DNA of 64,000 nucleotides, from assembly GCA_029254375.1 (NCBI GenBank), contig JAQWXR010000003.1, forward strand, positions 1-64,000. Direction: 5' to 3'. A program made the position numbers and the translations under genes. Shown piece after piece: positions 7,605-19,774 of the stretch (the stretch's first letter is position 1; each line of letters starts with the position of its first letter). The notes below the pieces were generated by a model. That model ran no database searches, was not told the origin of the DNA, and was given only the letters and a program-made list of their open reading frames with translations. The DNA is from Schleiferiaceae bacterium. Lineage in GTDB: Bacteria > Bacteroidota > Bacteroidia > Flavobacteriales > Schleiferiaceae.

Positions 7605-8372
7605 TTAAGGGCGGAAGATACGACGGGCATTGTCGCTCGTGATGCGATCCACTTCCTGTAGCGTCAGGCCCAAGTGGTCTGCTAGGTGCTCTGCCACACG
7701 ACGCACATACGCAGATTCATTGCGTTGCCCGCGGTACGGCGTAGGGGCCAAATAGGGACTGTCTGTCTCCAAAACCACATGCTCCAGTCCAACAACAGCC
7801 AGGACTTCCACCACTTTGGCCGTTTTGAACGTGGCGACGCCACCAATGCCCAGATGGTGTCCCATGGCCACAAGCTCCTGCGCAATGTCCAGAGATCCTG
7901 TAAAGCAATGAAGCACACCCGACAACTCTGGACAGGCACGCTGTCGAAGAACGTCCATCGTAGGGCCCCAGGCTTCCCGCACGTGCATGCTGAAAGGCTT
8001 TTGAAAGCGAATACACCAGTCCAATTGGCGATGTAAAGCCTGGATTTGGCGGTCTAGGGTGCTTTTGTCCCAGTACAAATCCAAGCCGATCTCCCCCACC
8101 GCGACGAAGGCGTCAGGATTCGCCTCCCAGAGCGCCTCATAGCGGTCTAAGACCACCTCCCAGTCCTCGGGGACATCGCAAGGGTGTAGGCCCAGCATGA
8201 GCCGAATAGCCTCCGGATAGCGGGCCTGCAGCGCCTGCATTCGGGGCAAGCTCTCATCGTTCACATTGGGCAAAAACATGTGACTAACGCCTACTTCCAT
8301 CGCACGCGCCATCACCGCATCCAAATCGTCCGCCAACTGCGGATTGTCCAAATGCGTATGGGTATCAATCAA
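7605..8372 (-). CDS. TatD family hydrolase
   Basis: MIDTHTHLDNPQ, GEIGLDLYWDKS, LETDSPYLAPTPYRGQRNES motifs. Confidence 0.93.
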   Translation of the reverse strand: MIDTHTHLDNPQLADDLDAVMARAMEVGVSHMFLPNVNDESLPRMQALQARYPEAIRLMLGLHPCDVPEDWEVVLDRYEALWEANPDAFVAVGEIGLDLYWDKSTLDRQIQALHRQLDWCIRFQKPFSMHVREAWGPTMDVLRQRACPELSGVLHCFTGSLDIAQELVAMGHHLGIGGVATFKTAKVVEVLAVVGLEHVVLETDSPYLAPTPYRGQRNESAYVRRVAEHLADHLGLTLQEVDRITSDNARRIFRP

Positions 8373-8384
8373 AATGCAGGGGAT

Positions 8385-9584
8385 TTACAATCCGAGGCCC
8401 TTCTTAGCGTCGCCGCCCAGCAAGTGTTCAACGGGGTTCTCCAAGGCCTCCTTAATAGCCACTAATGTACCCACGGATTCGCGTCCATCGATAATTCGGT
8501 GATCGTAGCTCAACGCCACATACATGATGGGACGAACCACAATCTCGCCATCTACCACCACCGGACGCTCCACGATGTTGTGCATGCCCAAAATGGCGCT
8601 CTGCGGAGGATTGATAATGGGGGTACTCAACATGGAGCCAAATACACCGCCATTCGTGATGGTAAAGCAGCCTCCGGTCATTTCATCGACCGTGATTTTG
8701 CCGTCGCGCACTTTGATGGCCAGGTCTTTAATGGTCGATTCAACGCCCGCAAAATCTAGGGTGTCGGCATTGCGCATCACAGGAACCATCAAGCCTTTAG
8801 GGCCACTCACGGCTACAGAGATATCGGTGCTGTCAAAGCTCACCATGTCGTCGCCATCTATCATGCTAGCTACGGAAGGGTACATTTTCAAGGCACGCAC
8901 CACAGCTAAAGTGAAGAAGCTCATAAAGCCCAAGCCCACACCGTGCTTTTCTCCAAAGGCTTCCTTGTACTGCTTGCGCAAATCCATGATGGGCTTCATG
9001 TCCACCTCGTTAAAGGTGGTCAACATGGCCGTTTCATTCTTCACGGAAACCAAGCGCTGGGCCAATTTTCGGCGTAAGGAACTCATTCGCTGGCGTGTTT
9101 CTCCACGACCGGAGACCGCAGATCCCATAGCCACTTTAGCGTTTACGGCGTCCTCCTTTGTAATGCGTCCGTCCTTACCCGTTCCTTGAACGTGAGCGGC
9201 CGAAATGCCTTTCTCATCGAGAATTTTCTTGGCAGCAGGACTAGGGGTGCCCGTTGCGTAGGTATGGGTAGCAGAGCTAGCCGCCACCGGCATAGGATTG
9301 GGGGCCGTCGTTGCCGCAGGCTTTGATGTGCCACCCGCAGGAGCTTCTGCAGAAGTGTCAATCTTGCATACCACTTGGCCTACCGATACGGTAGTCCCGG
9401 GCTCAACCAGAATTTCTATCACTCCACTCATTTCTGCAGGCAATTCCAAGGTTGCCTTGTCTGAATCCACTTCTGCAATGGCTTGGTCCTTTTCGACGTA
9501 GTCGCCTGAGCTAACTAACCAGCTAGCGATTTCCACTTCGGAGATAGACTCACCAGGGGAAGGAACTTTCATATCTAGAATCAT
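8385..9584 (-). CDS. sucB: 2-oxoglutarate dehydrogenase E2, dihydrolipoyllysine succinyltransferase
   Basis: Lipoyl domain EVDSDKATLELPAE; catalytic domain ALSYDHRIIDGRESV; next to sucA. Confidence 0.95.
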   Translation of the reverse strand: MILDMKVPSPGESISEVEIASWLVSSGDYVEKDQAIAEVDSDKATLELPAEMSGVIEILVEPGTTVSVGQVVCKIDTSAEAPAGGTSKPAATTAPNPMPVAASSATHTYATGTPSPAAKKILDEKGISAAHVQGTGKDGRITKEDAVNAKVAMGSAVSGRGETRQRMSSLRRKLAQRLVSVKNETAMLTTFNEVDMKPIMDLRKQYKEAFGEKHGVGLGFMSFFTLAVVRALKMYPSVASMIDGDDMVSFDSTDISVAVSGPKGLMVPVMRNADTLDFAGVESTIKDLAIKVRDGKITVDEMTGGCFTITNGGVFGSMLSTPIINPPQSAILGMHNIVERPVVVDGEIVVRPIMYVALSYDHRIIDGRESVGTLVAIKEALENPVEHLLGGDAKKGLGL

Positions 9585-9596
9585 GGCACAGAATTT

Positions 9597-12320
9597 TTAG
9601 CAGTCAAATGTTTTTTGGATGGTCGCTTTTTGAATATGGTGCGCAGCTTGGTGCGATCCAGAGGCAGAGGCAGCAGAGGCTGAAGGCGAAACACGCTGAA
9701 GCGGTAAATCAGTATTTGTTCGCAGGTAGGACCATGCACCCATGTTGGCGGGCTCTTCTTGGGCCCAAACTAACTTCACATTAGGGGCGTATTTGCCTAA
9801 TTCTGCCTCAAGGGCCTCCTCAGGCAAGGGATAGAGCTGCTCCAGTCGAATTAAGGCCGTCGTGGTGTCCTGACGATTTTCGCGCTCCTCTAGCAGTTCA
9901 TAGTAAAGCTTACCTGAACACAGCACCACCTTCTTCACGTTTTTGGGATCCAAATCGTCTCCCATCACAGGTTGGAACTGCCCTCCGCTGAGCTCTTCCA
10001 TGGTGGACGTGGCCTTGGGGTGACGCAACAAACTCTTGGGGCTCATCACCACCAAGGGCTTGCGGAATTTCTGATGCATCTGACGGCGCAGCAAATGGAA
10101 ATGGTTGGCTGGCGTGGTGGTGTTACACACAAACATGTTGTTTTGCGCACAAAGCTGAAGGAATCGCTCTAGACGTGCCGAAGAGTGCTCCGCCCCCTGT
10201 CCTTCATAGCCATGAGGAAGCAAAAGGACGATCCCACTCTGCACTTTCCACTTATCCTCTGCTGCTGCCAAGAACTGATCAATGATGATTTGGGCGCCGT
10301 TGGAGAAGTCGCCAAACTGCGCTTCCCAAATGACCAAGGTCTCCGGGCTCGCCATGGCGTAGCCATAGTCATAGCCCAGCACGGCATATTCAGACAAGTG
10401 CGAATTGTAGATCGCGAATCGGCCACGCTTATTGGCTACCTGATCTACTAAGCATACTTTTTCTTCGGAGTCTTCTAATTTAATAATGGCATGGCGGTGG
10501 CTAAACGTTCCGCGCTCTACATCTTCTCCAGAGATTCGAACATTAAAGCCATCCTGCAACAGGGTTCCGTAGGCCATCATTTCTGCCATACCCCAGTCCA
10601 GCGCATTGCGCTCAAAGGCCATTGCGGCGCGATCGCCAATGAGGCGAACAATCTTAGTGAAGAACTTTTTGTCGTCTGGAAGCGTCGTCAAGGCTTTAGC
10701 CACCCTATCTAAACGCTCACGCTCGACTTTCGTGTTTGGTCGGTGGTGCACATCGCCGTTTTTGGCGGCAGGGAAGTTTTGCCACTCATCCAGCATGAAT
10801 GGAACAATGACGTTCTTTTCGATTTTTTTGGCGGTATCAAACTGGCCCTCTAACATGCCCTTGAACTCCTCTTCCAATTGCTTTAGCCACGGGCTAGCCA
10901 CCTGACCCTCTCCAAGTAATTTCTGGAAGTAAATCTCCCGCGGGTTAGGATGGCGTGAGATCTCCTTGTATAGCAAGGGCTGGGTGAAGCGCGGTTCATC
11001 CCCCTCGTTGTGCCCGTATTTACGGTAACACAAGAGATCTATAAAAACATCGCGATGGAAACGCTGACGGTATTCCATCGCAAAGCGAAATGCGTGTACT
11101 ACCGCTTCTACGTCATCCCCATTCACATGAAGGACAGGGGCTAACACTACTTTGGCCACATCGGTGCAGTACGTGGATGAACGCGCATCTATGTAGTTTG
11201 TGGTAAAGCCCACCTGGTTGTTGATCACCAAATGAATGGTGCCACCGGTGGAATACCCAGCAAGGCGCTCCATCTGCAACGTTTCGTAAACAACGCCCTG
11301 TCCTGCCACCGCGGCATCCCCATGAACCAAAATGGGCAGTACGTGATCAAAATTATTGTTGTATTTCGTGTTGCCTTTCGCACGAGCAATGCCCACCACA
11401 ATGGGATCAACCGCCTCCAAATGGGAGGGATTGGGTGCGATGTTCATCTTGATCTTCTTCTGGTTGGCTAAGGTGCGCTCGGTTGAATAGCCCAAATGGT
11501 ACTTTACATCGCCGTCAAAATCATCTTCGGCAAATTCTTTCCCTTCAAATTCAGAGAAAATCTGCGACGCTGGCTTTCCGAATACATTCGTTAAAACATT
11601 CAATCGACCTCGGTGCGCCATCCCGAGCACTACTTCTTTTACGCCTAACTCTGCGCCACGCTGAAGCATAAAGTCCAAACCGGGAATGAGCGATTCAGCT
11701 CCTTCGATGGAAAAGCGCTTTTGACCTACGAACTTGGTATTCAAGAATGACTCAAAGGCCACCGCTTCATTGAGCTTGTGTAAAATATGGTGTTTTTCCG
11801 TCTGACTGAGAATCGGGTAATTGTCATTGGGGTGAATGAAGGACTGAACCCACTTGATCACATCAGGTTGACGAACATACATGTACTCCACCCCAATGGA
11901 ACGACAGTAAATCGCTTCGAGGTGGGCAACAATTTCACGCAATGAGGCCGGACCAGGCAAGCCTACCTCCATGGCCGCTTGAAACACTAAATCCAAATCT
12001 GAGGCATGTAGCCGGAAGTTCTCAAGATCTAGTGTTGGACTATATGCCCTACGCTGACGTACTGGATTGGTATGGGTAAAGAGGTGTCCGCGGGTTCGAT
12101 AACCATTGATCAAATCGAGGACGGCAAATTCTTTGCGAACCTCATCGGGAACGGCTGTCTCTAACTCAAGCAGGTCGCCATATTCCGAACGTGAAAAGTC
12201 ATATCCCTGAAAAAATGATCGCCACGAAGGTTCAACCTCATCTGGATTATTAACATACTGTTCGTAGAGGTCATCCAGAAAGCCAACATGTGAGGTTCCT
12301 AAGAAGGAAAAGCGGTCCAT
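9597..12320 (-). CDS. sucA: 2-oxoglutarate dehydrogenase E1 component
   Basis: MDRFSFLGTSHVGFLDDLYEQYVNNPDEVEPSWRSFFQGYDF and VVLGMAHRGRLNVLTNVFGKP. Confidence 0.97.
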   Translation of the reverse strand: MDRFSFLGTSHVGFLDDLYEQYVNNPDEVEPSWRSFFQGYDFSRSEYGDLLELETAVPDEVRKEFAVLDLINGYRTRGHLFTHTNPVRQRRAYSPTLDLENFRLHASDLDLVFQAAMEVGLPGPASLREIVAHLEAIYCRSIGVEYMYVRQPDVIKWVQSFIHPNDNYPILSQTEKHHILHKLNEAVAFESFLNTKFVGQKRFSIEGAESLIPGLDFMLQRGAELGVKEVVLGMAHRGRLNVLTNVFGKPASQIFSEFEGKEFAEDDFDGDVKYHLGYSTERTLANQKKIKMNIAPNPSHLEAVDPIVVGIARAKGNTKYNNNFDHVLPILVHGDAAVAGQGVVYETLQMERLAGYSTGGTIHLVINNQVGFTTNYIDARSSTYCTDVAKVVLAPVLHVNGDDVEAVVHAFRFAMEYRQRFHRDVFIDLLCYRKYGHNEGDEPRFTQPLLYKEISRHPNPREIYFQKLLGEGQVASPWLKQLEEEFKGMLEGQFDTAKKIEKNVIVPFMLDEWQNFPAAKNGDVHHRPNTKVERERLDRVAKALTTLPDDKKFFTKIVRLIGDRAAMAFERNALDWGMAEMMAYGTLLQDGFNVRISGEDVERGTFSHRHAIIKLEDSEEKVCLVDQVANKRGRFAIYNSHLSEYAVLGYDYGYAMASPETLVIWEAQFGDFSNGAQIIIDQFLAAAEDKWKVQSGIVLLLPHGYEGQGAEHSSARLERFLQLCAQNNMFVCNTTTPANHFHLLRRQMHQKFRKPLVVMSPKSLLRHPKATSTMEELSGGQFQPVMGDDLDPKNVKKVVLCSGKLYYELLEERENRQDTTTALIRLEQLYPLPEEALEAELGKYAPNVKLVWAQEEPANMGAWSYLRTNTDLPLQRVSPSASAASASGSHQAAHHIQKATIQKTFDC

Positions 12321-12414
12321 TGAATCCGTTGATTATTCAAAACAAAATTACGGCAAAAACCACGCCCCAAGCCTGCGAATTCCGCAGAAAATCAAAGGTT
12401 CTATTGAGGGATTT

Positions 12415-13380
12415 TTAGGCTTTTCGGTGGAATATCCATTTGGCCAGCGCGCTGAGATCTGTCGTTTCAGCACCTAATTCCTTGGAGCGCCCTAAAGCTT
12501 CCATGGCTAGTTTAAAATGATGACTGCGCTGTGTTTCCGCATGGGCTAAACTCCCTGCCTCTACCATCGCTGTCTTGATTGCCTCGACTTTTTCTTCACT
12601 TTTTTGCCCCTCCCAAGTGCGAAGTAAGCTCCCATGGGTTTTGGCGAGGTGAATCCAAAGCATCGTTTTTTTATTGGAGCGAATGTCTCCACCTACTTGC
12701 TTTCCTACTAACTCTGCATCCCCAAAAGCGTCCAAAATATCATCGTGAATTTGAAACGAAGTACCCAATTCTAGGCCGAAAGCATACATAGCTTTTGCCA
12801 TTTCTCGGGAGCCCTCAGCCGCAAGAATGCCTAGTTCGAGCGCGCAGCCAAGCAATACAGAAGTTTTGTAGCGAATCATCTGCACATATTGCCCCTCCTG
12901 CACGTGTTCTTCTGTCTCAAAATCCATATCCCATTGCTGGCCTTCACACACTTCAAGGGCGGTTCGATTGAAGACCTCGAGTGCCTCAGGTAATATGCTC
13001 GCCGGCAACGCCCTCAGGCTTTCGTAGGCCATGACAAGCAGGGCATCGCCACTTAAAATAGCCGTATTGTTTCCCCAGGTTTCATGAACCGTTGGCTTGC
13101 CTCTGCGAACAGGAGCTTGATCCATGATATCGTCGTGAATCAAAGAGAAATTATGAAAACGCTCCACCGCATGGGCGGCAGGTAGGGCAACCGTGGCCGA
13201 TTTACCTAGCGCTTCGGCAGCCATTAAGGACAATACCGGACGCAGTCGCTTGCCTCCCATGCCCAAAATGTAGCGCTGAGGCGCATAAAGTCGATCCGGT
13301 TGCCTATTCCATTCTGGCTCGCCAAAACCCGACTCTAAACTTTGCAGAAAAACGCGTTGTAATCGCTCTACCGCCGTCAT
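12415..13380 (-). CDS. Polyprenyl synthetase family protein
   Basis: Aspartate-rich motifs [20 protein letters not shown] and [13 protein letters not shown]. Confidence 0.93.
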   Translation of the reverse strand: MTAVERLQRVFLQSLESGFGEPEWNRQPDRLYAPQRYILGMGGKRLRPVLSLMAAEALGKSATVALPAAHAVERFHNFSLIHDDIMDQAPVRRGKPTVHETWGNNTAILSGDALLVMAYESLRALPASILPEALEVFNRTALEVCEGQQWDMDFETEEHVQEGQYVQMIRYKTSVLLGCALELGILAAEGSREMAKAMYAFGLELGTSFQIHDDILDAFGDAELVGKQVGGDIRSNKKTMLWIHLAKTHGSLLRTWEGQKSEEKVEAIKTAMVEAGSLAHAETQRSHHFKLAMEALGRSKELGAETTDLSALAKWIFHRKA

Positions 13381-14237
13381 CCCAGCAAAGATTTCAGATA
13401 TGCCCCGTACCCGCTCTTGAGTAAGGGCTTAGCCAAGGCTTCTAGCTGAATAGAATCAATGAATCCCATGCGATAGGCCACTTCTTCAATGCATCCCACC
13501 TTGAGCCCCTGCCGGCGCTCCATAATTTGGACAAACTGGGCCGCCTCCATTAAGCTATCAAAAGTACCTGTGTCCAGCCATGCTGTACCTCGGTCCAAAA
13601 CGCCCACATGCAACGCACCGCGCCGCAGATATTCGCGGTTGATATCGGTAATCTCATATTCACCGCGTGCCGAAGGTTGCAGATTTGCGGCTATTTCGAC
13701 GACTTGGTTGTCATAGAAGTATAAGCCAGGAACTGCGTAATTACTTTTTGGTTGAGCAGGCTTCTCCTCGATGGAAAGGACCTTTCCATTTGCGTCAAAA
13801 TCAACCACGCCATATCGCTCTGGGTCACTAACCGGATAGGCAAAGACAATTCCGCCCTGCGGCTTAGCGCTCTCTTGCAAGAGTTGGGGCATTTGAGTGC
13901 CATAAAAAATATTGTCTCCCAGTACCAATGCTACGCTATCAGACCCAATGAACTCCTTGCCCAACACAAATGCCTGGGCTAAGCCATTGGGCTCGGGCTG
14001 GACGGCGTACTGGAAGGAGCACCCTAATTGACTTCCATCCCCCAGGAGGTTCTGGAACAACGGGGCGTCATGCGGGGTGCTAATAATCAGAATCTCCCGA
14101 ATGCCCGCCTCTAATAGCGTGCTCAAGGGATAATAGATCATCGGTTTGTCATACACTGGCATGAGCTGCTTGCTCACAGAATGCGTGAGCGGGTGGAGGC
14201 GCGTGCCAGATCCTCCAGCGAGAATGATTCCTTTCAT
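13377..14237 (-). CDS. rfbA: Glucose-1-phosphate thymidylyltransferase
   Basis: [46 protein letters not shown]. Confidence 0.96.
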   Translation of the reverse strand: MKGIILAGGSGTRLHPLTHSVSKQLMPVYDKPMIYYPLSTLLEAGIREILIISTPHDAPLFQNLLGDGSQLGCSFQYAVQPEPNGLAQAFVLGKEFIGSDSVALVLGDNIFYGTQMPQLLQESAKPQGGIVFAYPVSDPERYGVVDFDANGKVLSIEEKPAQPKSNYAVPGLYFYDNQVVEIAANLQPSARGEYEITDINREYLRRGALHVGVLDRGTAWLDTGTFDSLMEAAQFVQIMERRQGLKVGCIEEVAYRMGFIDSIQLEALAKPLLKSGYGAYLKSLLG

Positions 14238-16588
14238 TATTCGTCTTCGGCTAAGTCAATCAAAATATCTTCCATGTCTGACGCACTCATCACCTTGTCC
14301 ATCGACACTAAAAGACTCGGAAGTAGGATCAAATTCGAGAACATGGCGAACACCAAGGTAATAGAAACCAATAGACCAAGAGCCTGCGTTCCGCCAAAGC
14401 TGGAAGCCAGGAAAATAAAGAAGCCAGCAAACAAAACGATGGATGTATAAAACATGGAAGGTCCAGTTTCCCGGATCGCTGATATTGAGGCTTTGGCAAT
14501 ATTGTGTCCATTGCTTATCAATTCCTGACGATAACGGGCCAAGAAGTGTAAGGTGTCATCTACACTTATTCCAAAAGCTATGGAAAAAATGAGGACCGTG
14601 GATGGCTTGACTGGGATTCCAAACCAGCCCATGATTCCTGCCGTCATCACCAAGGGGAGCAGATTTGGGATAATAGCCACCAAGACCATACGGAAGGTTT
14701 TAAACAAGGCTGCCATCAAAAGAGAAATCACGATGATCGCAAGGAGCAGACTCACAACTAAGTTGTTCAAAAGGAACTTTGTCGAGCGCAAGAAAATAAT
14801 ACTAGCCCCTGTGTAGGACAGGTCGTAATCTGATTGACTAAAAATAGCGTTGCTTAACGTTTGTATTCTAAGAACCAAGGCCATCATCTCTGGTCGGGTT
14901 AAGTCTTCTACTTGAACGGATACACGAAGCTTCTGGTGAACATCATCTATGAATCCATTTGTCAAGAACGACATATTTTTCGCGTCGAAACGCGGCATGG
15001 AAGTGGCAATCATTGTACGTTCTTGACTATTTGGCAAGGCATAAAACAATGGATCACCCCCATAATAGGCTTGACGTCCAAACTTGAGTACATCGACCAA
15101 AGAAAGCGACCGACTGACATGTTTCATTGTGTCTAGGGCGCTCTGAAGGCGATCTACGCGCTTCAATACTTTAGATTTTTCTGCCCCGTTTTCTTCTCTC
15201 GTATCAATGAGGATTTCTAATGGAATCACTCCGCCCATTTCACGCTCAAAAAAACGCATTTGGGTAACCAAGGGGTCGGATTCATGGATGTCAGTGGTGA
15301 GATTGCCCGTGGTTTGCATTTTAGACATGCCGATTAGGCCCAGGATGGCAAGAATAAAAGCCCCTAAATACACTTTTTTACGGTTTCCTTCGGCGGTGCG
15401 GATGAGCCATTCAATCCACTTGACCAACCATTTCTGACTCAAGTGTTTGTAGTGACGCTCTTTGGGGGCGGATAAGTAGGAGTAGATCACTGGGATGATA
15501 CTCATACTCATGAGGAAGACCATGAAAATATTGATCGACGCGGCCACGCCAAAATGGACCAAGGCATCGGACGAGGTGAGAATAAATGTGGCAAAGCCCA
15601 TTGCGGTGGTAGCATTGGTCAGGAATGCGACACCTCCTATTTTTTTTATCGTATGAAGCAATGCCGCTTGGACATTCTTATCCTTTGAGAACTCTTGGTG
15701 GTATTTGTTGATAAAGAAGATGCAGTTGGGCACCACGATGACAATTAACAATGGCGGAAGTAAGGCGCTGAATAGCGTGATTTTATAGTCCAACAAGCCC
15801 ATGATGCCATAGAGACCAATCACCCCCACGGTAACAACGACCAGCGCGATCAATGCTGCGCGCAAACTCCGCAATAATATGAGCATAATGAACACCGTCA
15901 TCAGTCCCGTTAAAATCAAGAATAGGTTGATTTCTCCTTTAATGCTGCGCGCATTATTTAGCCGCAAATAAGGGAGGCCAGAAATTTGAATTTCAATCCC
16001 TGTTCGTCGCTCGAAACGTTTTGTTTCAGCGTGTAAGCGATCGAATAAATCAAAAATGATGGCACTGTAATTCGCCTTGTCCGTAATGGTGATCGCCATT
16101 AAATGCGTCTTGTTGTCTCGACTACTCAAGAGGCCGTGATAGATCGGCAACGCATTGTAATGATTCCGGATAGCAAAGGCTTCTTGCGGGCTGTCTACTC
16201 GACCATCCATGATGGTGGAAGTTTCCATTTTTGCCCCCTCTTCGCTTCCTAGATATAGGTCCACCGCATTGTGAAGAGAGAAGACCCCAACCACTTCTTC
16301 TTCCTTTTCAAGCTTTTCGGCCATCTGGGTCCACGCGTTGAGTACGGAAGGGGTAAAGAATGCATCATCTTTTGCGGCAAGAACGATGGTATTTCCCGAT
16401 TCCGTGAAGTCCTCATGAAAATCGATGTACGTGGTATATACCGAATCGGTGGAGGGCAACATTTTGGCAAACTCATAGCTGATATCTACCGATCGGCCGA
16501 AAAAAGCCATGAATGCAATGTAAAGGACCCAGAAGGCTAAAACCCCTTTTCGGTACTTTATTAAAAGTTTGCCAACACGTTCCCACAT
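14237..16588 (-). CDS. RND/MMPL-family transporter
   Basis: Two multi-TM halves; [26 protein letters not shown]-like region. Start adjusted to ATG at MWERVGKLL. Confidence 0.85.
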   Translation of the reverse strand: MWERVGKLLIKYRKGVLAFWVLYIAFMAFFGRSVDISYEFAKMLPSTDSVYTTYIDFHEDFTESGNTIVLAAKDDAFFTPSVLNAWTQMAEKLEKEEEVVGVFSLHNAVDLYLGSEEGAKMETSTIMDGRVDSPQEAFAIRNHYNALPIYHGLLSSRDNKTHLMAITITDKANYSAIIFDLFDRLHAETKRFERRTGIEIQISGLPYLRLNNARSIKGEINLFLILTGLMTVFIMLILLRSLRAALIALVVVTVGVIGLYGIMGLLDYKITLFSALLPPLLIVIVVPNCIFFINKYHQEFSKDKNVQAALLHTIKKIGGVAFLTNATTAMGFATFILTSSDALVHFGVAASINIFMVFLMSMSIIPVIYSYLSAPKERHYKHLSQKWLVKWIEWLIRTAEGNRKKVYLGAFILAILGLIGMSKMQTTGNLTTDIHESDPLVTQMRFFEREMGGVIPLEILIDTREENGAEKSKVLKRVDRLQSALDTMKHVSRSLSLVDVLKFGRQAYYGGDPLFYALPNSQERTMIATSMPRFDAKNMSFLTNGFIDDVHQKLRVSVQVEDLTRPEMMALVLRIQTLSNAIFSQSDYDLSYTGASIIFLRSTKFLLNNLVVSLLLAIIVISLLMAALFKTFRMVLVAIIPNLLPLVMTAGIMGWFGIPVKPSTVLIFSIAFGISVDDTLHFLARYRQELISNGHNIAKASISAIRETGPSMFYTSIVLFAGFFIFLASSFGGTQALGLLVSITLVFAMFSNLILLPSLLVSMDKVMSASDMEDILIDLAEDE

Positions 16589-16661
16589 AGTCATCAAAGG
16601 TACAATTGCTTGGAATGCTTATCTCAGGATTGTCCACCCCAAGAATTTAATCAATTTGAGC

Positions 16662-17405
16662 TCAAATAAATTTTCTAAAAACCATCGGGCGGCATGGAGC
16701 CGCATCATTCTCTATGGACGCCACATTCATTTGCAGATGCCAACGACCATCCGCCACGGTGGCGGGTATGTGTAATAATTCTGAAATAGTCGCATCTACC
16801 CGAGAATCAGGCTGGGCTTCGGATAGCCCTAAGGGTACGTTCCAAAAAGCCCTATGGCAGGCTAGGGCGCCCCCATCTTCTTCTCGGTCTACCGAAGGAA
16901 GGTCAACCATCCAATGAAGAATGCCTCCCTCTGCCAACTTGGAACCAACAAGGGGCTCAAAATAAGGGGCATCCGTATTTGAATGATCCATCTCAGGAAC
17001 CCCGGCCACCTCTGAAAAAGCACGGACCAAAAGGGCGGTGGCTCCTTGCAGTCCACCAGCGGTTTCAATAGCCTCTTCGAGCTGAGCCCAACGAATGCAT
17101 TGGCCCATATCCGGATCAATTTGAGAACGAACCGTGACAATCAAGGCTTCTTGCATCCACGGAATGTCTATCTGGTTCACTGGGAAGTGGCCACGGCAAA
17201 CATGCCCTAAGGTCTCCGTATGGCTACCATGGGCATGCGGATTAAACTCGAGTGTTAAGAAATTCACGGCACCGCCTTCATTCAACGATCCCACCCAGTC
17301 GCCTAGGCGGACCGGTCGACGTTGCATTCCTTCAATATACCAAGCGCGCTTTCTGCCGATTTCAACGGCTAAGCTTAAATCAAATGGCCCCTCCACATCG
17401 TTCAT
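16662..17405 (-). CDS. Cyclase family protein (kynurenine formamidase-like)
   Basis: LEFNPHAHGSHTETLGHVCRG resembles the cyclase HxGTHxD-type region; overlaps hemW. Confidence 0.7.
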   Translation of the reverse strand: MNDVEGPFDLSLAVEIGRKRAWYIEGMQRRPVRLGDWVGSLNEGGAVNFLTLEFNPHAHGSHTETLGHVCRGHFPVNQIDIPWMQEALIVTVRSQIDPDMGQCIRWAQLEEAIETAGGLQGATALLVRAFSEVAGVPEMDHSNTDAPYFEPLVGSKLAEGGILHWMVDLPSVDREEDGGALACHRAFWNVPLGLSEAQPDSRVDATISELLHIPATVADGRWHLQMNVASIENDAAPCRPMVFRKFI

Positions 17406-18541
17406 GCCTCTAAGGTACCAAGGCCTCCTGCCGCCACAAAGCCCTCCATCGCAATCCGGTCGCTTAGGAACAGACCCTCATCGCTGAGCACCCATGCATT
17501 GGCCGTTTGTATCATTAGGCCCTGCGCGATGTACGTAGACCAAAGATTATCCAAGGTACTAGCGTAGGCTCCCACTGAGGTTCGAAGCAATCCTTCCATT
17601 CGTCGAAGTTGGGTCATAATCTGTTCATTGACCAACTCCTCAGGGCGAAGCTGCTCCTCTTCAAACCACGATTGGCTTGTTCCAACCTGCCGCAAATACT
17701 GGCCATTATTAGAGACATTCCAGCGCCGAACAGAGGTCCCATCAAAAGAGTGTGCACCTGGTCCAAGTCCTACATATGAAGCCCCCGACCAGTAGGCCGA
17801 ATTGTGCCGAGAGCGATAGCCCGGTAGCGAAGCATTACTCAATTCATACGGCTCCCAGCCCTCTTCTCTCAGCTGCGAGCGAAGCCACAAAAAGTCTTCG
17901 ATCGCTCGATCTTCTTTTGGCGCTTGAGACAGGCCCCGGCGTATATGTTGATGTAAGGCCGTGCGCTCTTCTACCGTCAATGCATAGGTGGATAAGTGCG
18001 GAACCCCTAAGGCCAGCGCCTCCCCCACATTATCCTGCCATTCACCCAGACTCGTATCTGGCAATCCATAGATCAAATCGACTGAAATTGACGCTATACC
18101 GGCATCTTGTGCCCGTCTAATTCCATCGCGTGCATCCTGCCCACTGTGGCTCCGATTCATCCACTGCAAACGACGGTCTACAAAGCTTTGAATTCCCACA
18201 CTTAATCGGTTCACTCCCAATGTCTTCCAACCATTTAAAGCCTCATGACTTAAATCCTCTGGGTTCGCCTCTAAGGTGAATTCTCCTCCTGATATCAATG
18301 GGAAATTATTTGAAAAACTGTCACAGATTTCTTGAGCCATTGCAAATGGGAGAACGGAAGGACTCCCGCCACCCCAATACCAAGTTTGCTTTGGGTGCGG
18401 CTCCTCCGAACGGAGCTTCGCTTCCACTTGGAGCTTTTCTACCATCTGTGGCAGCGTATTTAGCTGCGTCGAAAAGTGAAAATCACAGTAATGGCAAGCC
18501 TTTCTACAATAAGGCACGTGCAAATACAGGCCGGCCATCAA
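17402..18541 (-). CDS. hemW: Radical SAM HemW family protein
   Basis: GLYLHVPYCRKACHYCDFHFS and TWYWGGGSPSVLP. Confidence 0.93.
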   Translation of the reverse strand: MMAGLYLHVPYCRKACHYCDFHFSTQLNTLPQMVEKLQVEAKLRSEEPHPKQTWYWGGGSPSVLPFAMAQEICDSFSNNFPLISGGEFTLEANPEDLSHEALNGWKTLGVNRLSVGIQSFVDRRLQWMNRSHSGQDARDGIRRAQDAGIASISVDLIYGLPDTSLGEWQDNVGEALALGVPHLSTYALTVEERTALHQHIRRGLSQAPKEDRAIEDFLWLRSQLREEGWEPYELSNASLPGYRSRHNSAYWSGASYVGLGPGAHSFDGTSVRRWNVSNNGQYLRQVGTSQSWFEEEQLRPEELVNEQIMTQLRRMEGLLRTSVGAYASTLDNLWSTYIAQGLMIQTANAWVLSDEGLFLSDRIAMEGFVAAGGLGTLEA

Positions 18542-19689
18542 CAGGGAAGCTCAATTCGGAACGTACTTCCTTCTCCCAGTGAAGAACGGAGGACGCTTAG
18601 ACGACCCCTGTGGCCCGATTCTACAATCCGCTTAGCTAGCGATAATCCCAATCCCCAACCTCGCGTTTTGGTGGTGAATCCCGGATTAAATACCGAACGT
18701 TTCGTTCGAGCACTCATCCCACGGCCCGTGTCACTCACATCAATCCATACTTTTTGGTTTTGATGTACGGCGGTAATCGTGACTTCTCCTTTTCCTTCCA
18801 TCGCATCCATGGCATTGCGCAATAAATTTTCAATCACCCAACCCAAAAGAACCGGCTGCATGGGAATCTGTGGCAGGTCTTCTGTAACATCCAGGTGGAG
18901 ATGCATTTCGCCAGGGCTTCGACGCTGCAGATAATCCACCGTATGACGAAGTAATTCTGCCAAATCGCCCAGATCTCCTTTGTTCTCAGCGCCGATTTTC
19001 GAAAATCGATCTGCCACGGTTTGCAATCGGGTCAGGTCTTTTTTGATTTCAGAGACGGCTGCGGGGGAGGCTCCTTCCTCCTCGAGTAAGGTTGTCCATC
19101 CATATAAGGCAGACAATGGCGTCCCGAGCTGATGCGCAGTTTCGCGCGCCATACCGGTCCAAACGCGGTCTTGTTCAGCTTTTCTCGCTCGACTAAAGCC
19201 AAAATAAGCGAGGACAATGTACGCGGCGATGATGGCTAAAAGGAATCTCGGATAGTTGTGCAATCGTCGAACATTAACGGATTCATTTCGATAAATGAAC
19301 TGATCAACCCCGGGGAGTAAATTGACTTGGATGGGCTTTGCATAGGCCATCATCACTTTGAGTTCGCGCTCAATGGCTACACCACTCGTATCAGGACCAG
19401 GCAAATTGCGATGATTGAGAATTACCCCATGTGCGTCGGTAAGAATCAGGGGAATAGTTGTATTCAATTCGATGATTCGAGTCGCCAGAGTCAGGTCCGC
19501 TTCGGGATTGCTTTGAACAATACTTTCTATGGCCTCGGCCCATAGCTCTACTCGCCGTTCTTCCTCAGCTTGAAGATGACTTGCAAATTGCTCAGTATAC
19601 CAGAGTGTAAGCGCACCAATGCCCACCGCAGAAAGCAGTAAGCCCCCTTTCCACAGATTTTTCATTTTGTACACGTCAAAGAATGTCAT
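18538..19689 (-). CDS. Sensor histidine kinase
   Basis: H-box ARETAHQLGTPLSALYGW; HATPase VIENLLRNAMDAMEGKG, DTGRGMS, GWGLGLSLAKRIVE. Alternative start at 19665. Confidence 0.92.
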   Translation of the reverse strand: MTFFDVYKMKNLWKGGLLLSAVGIGALTLWYTEQFASHLQAEEERRVELWAEAIESIVQSNPEADLTLATRIIELNTTIPLILTDAHGVILNHRNLPGPDTSGVAIERELKVMMAYAKPIQVNLLPGVDQFIYRNESVNVRRLHNYPRFLLAIIAAYIVLAYFGFSRARKAEQDRVWTGMARETAHQLGTPLSALYGWTTLLEEEGASPAAVSEIKKDLTRLQTVADRFSKIGAENKGDLGDLAELLRHTVDYLQRRSPGEMHLHLDVTEDLPQIPMQPVLLGWVIENLLRNAMDAMEGKGEVTITAVHQNQKVWIDVSDTGRGMSARTKRSVFNPGFTTKTRGWGLGLSLAKRIVESGHRGRLSVLRSSLGEGSTFRIELPC

Positions 19690-19774
19690 CGGAACGAAGG
19701 TAAAGGGTCTTTTTCATCTTATTTTGAACTACGGAGTGTTTTTTAGGTTCAAGAAGTGTCATTTTTGCACCACG

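Noticed and set aside
8499-9189. Long plus-strand ORFs opposite sucB
   Set aside because: Antisense open frames over a clear sucB gene; no signal of their own.
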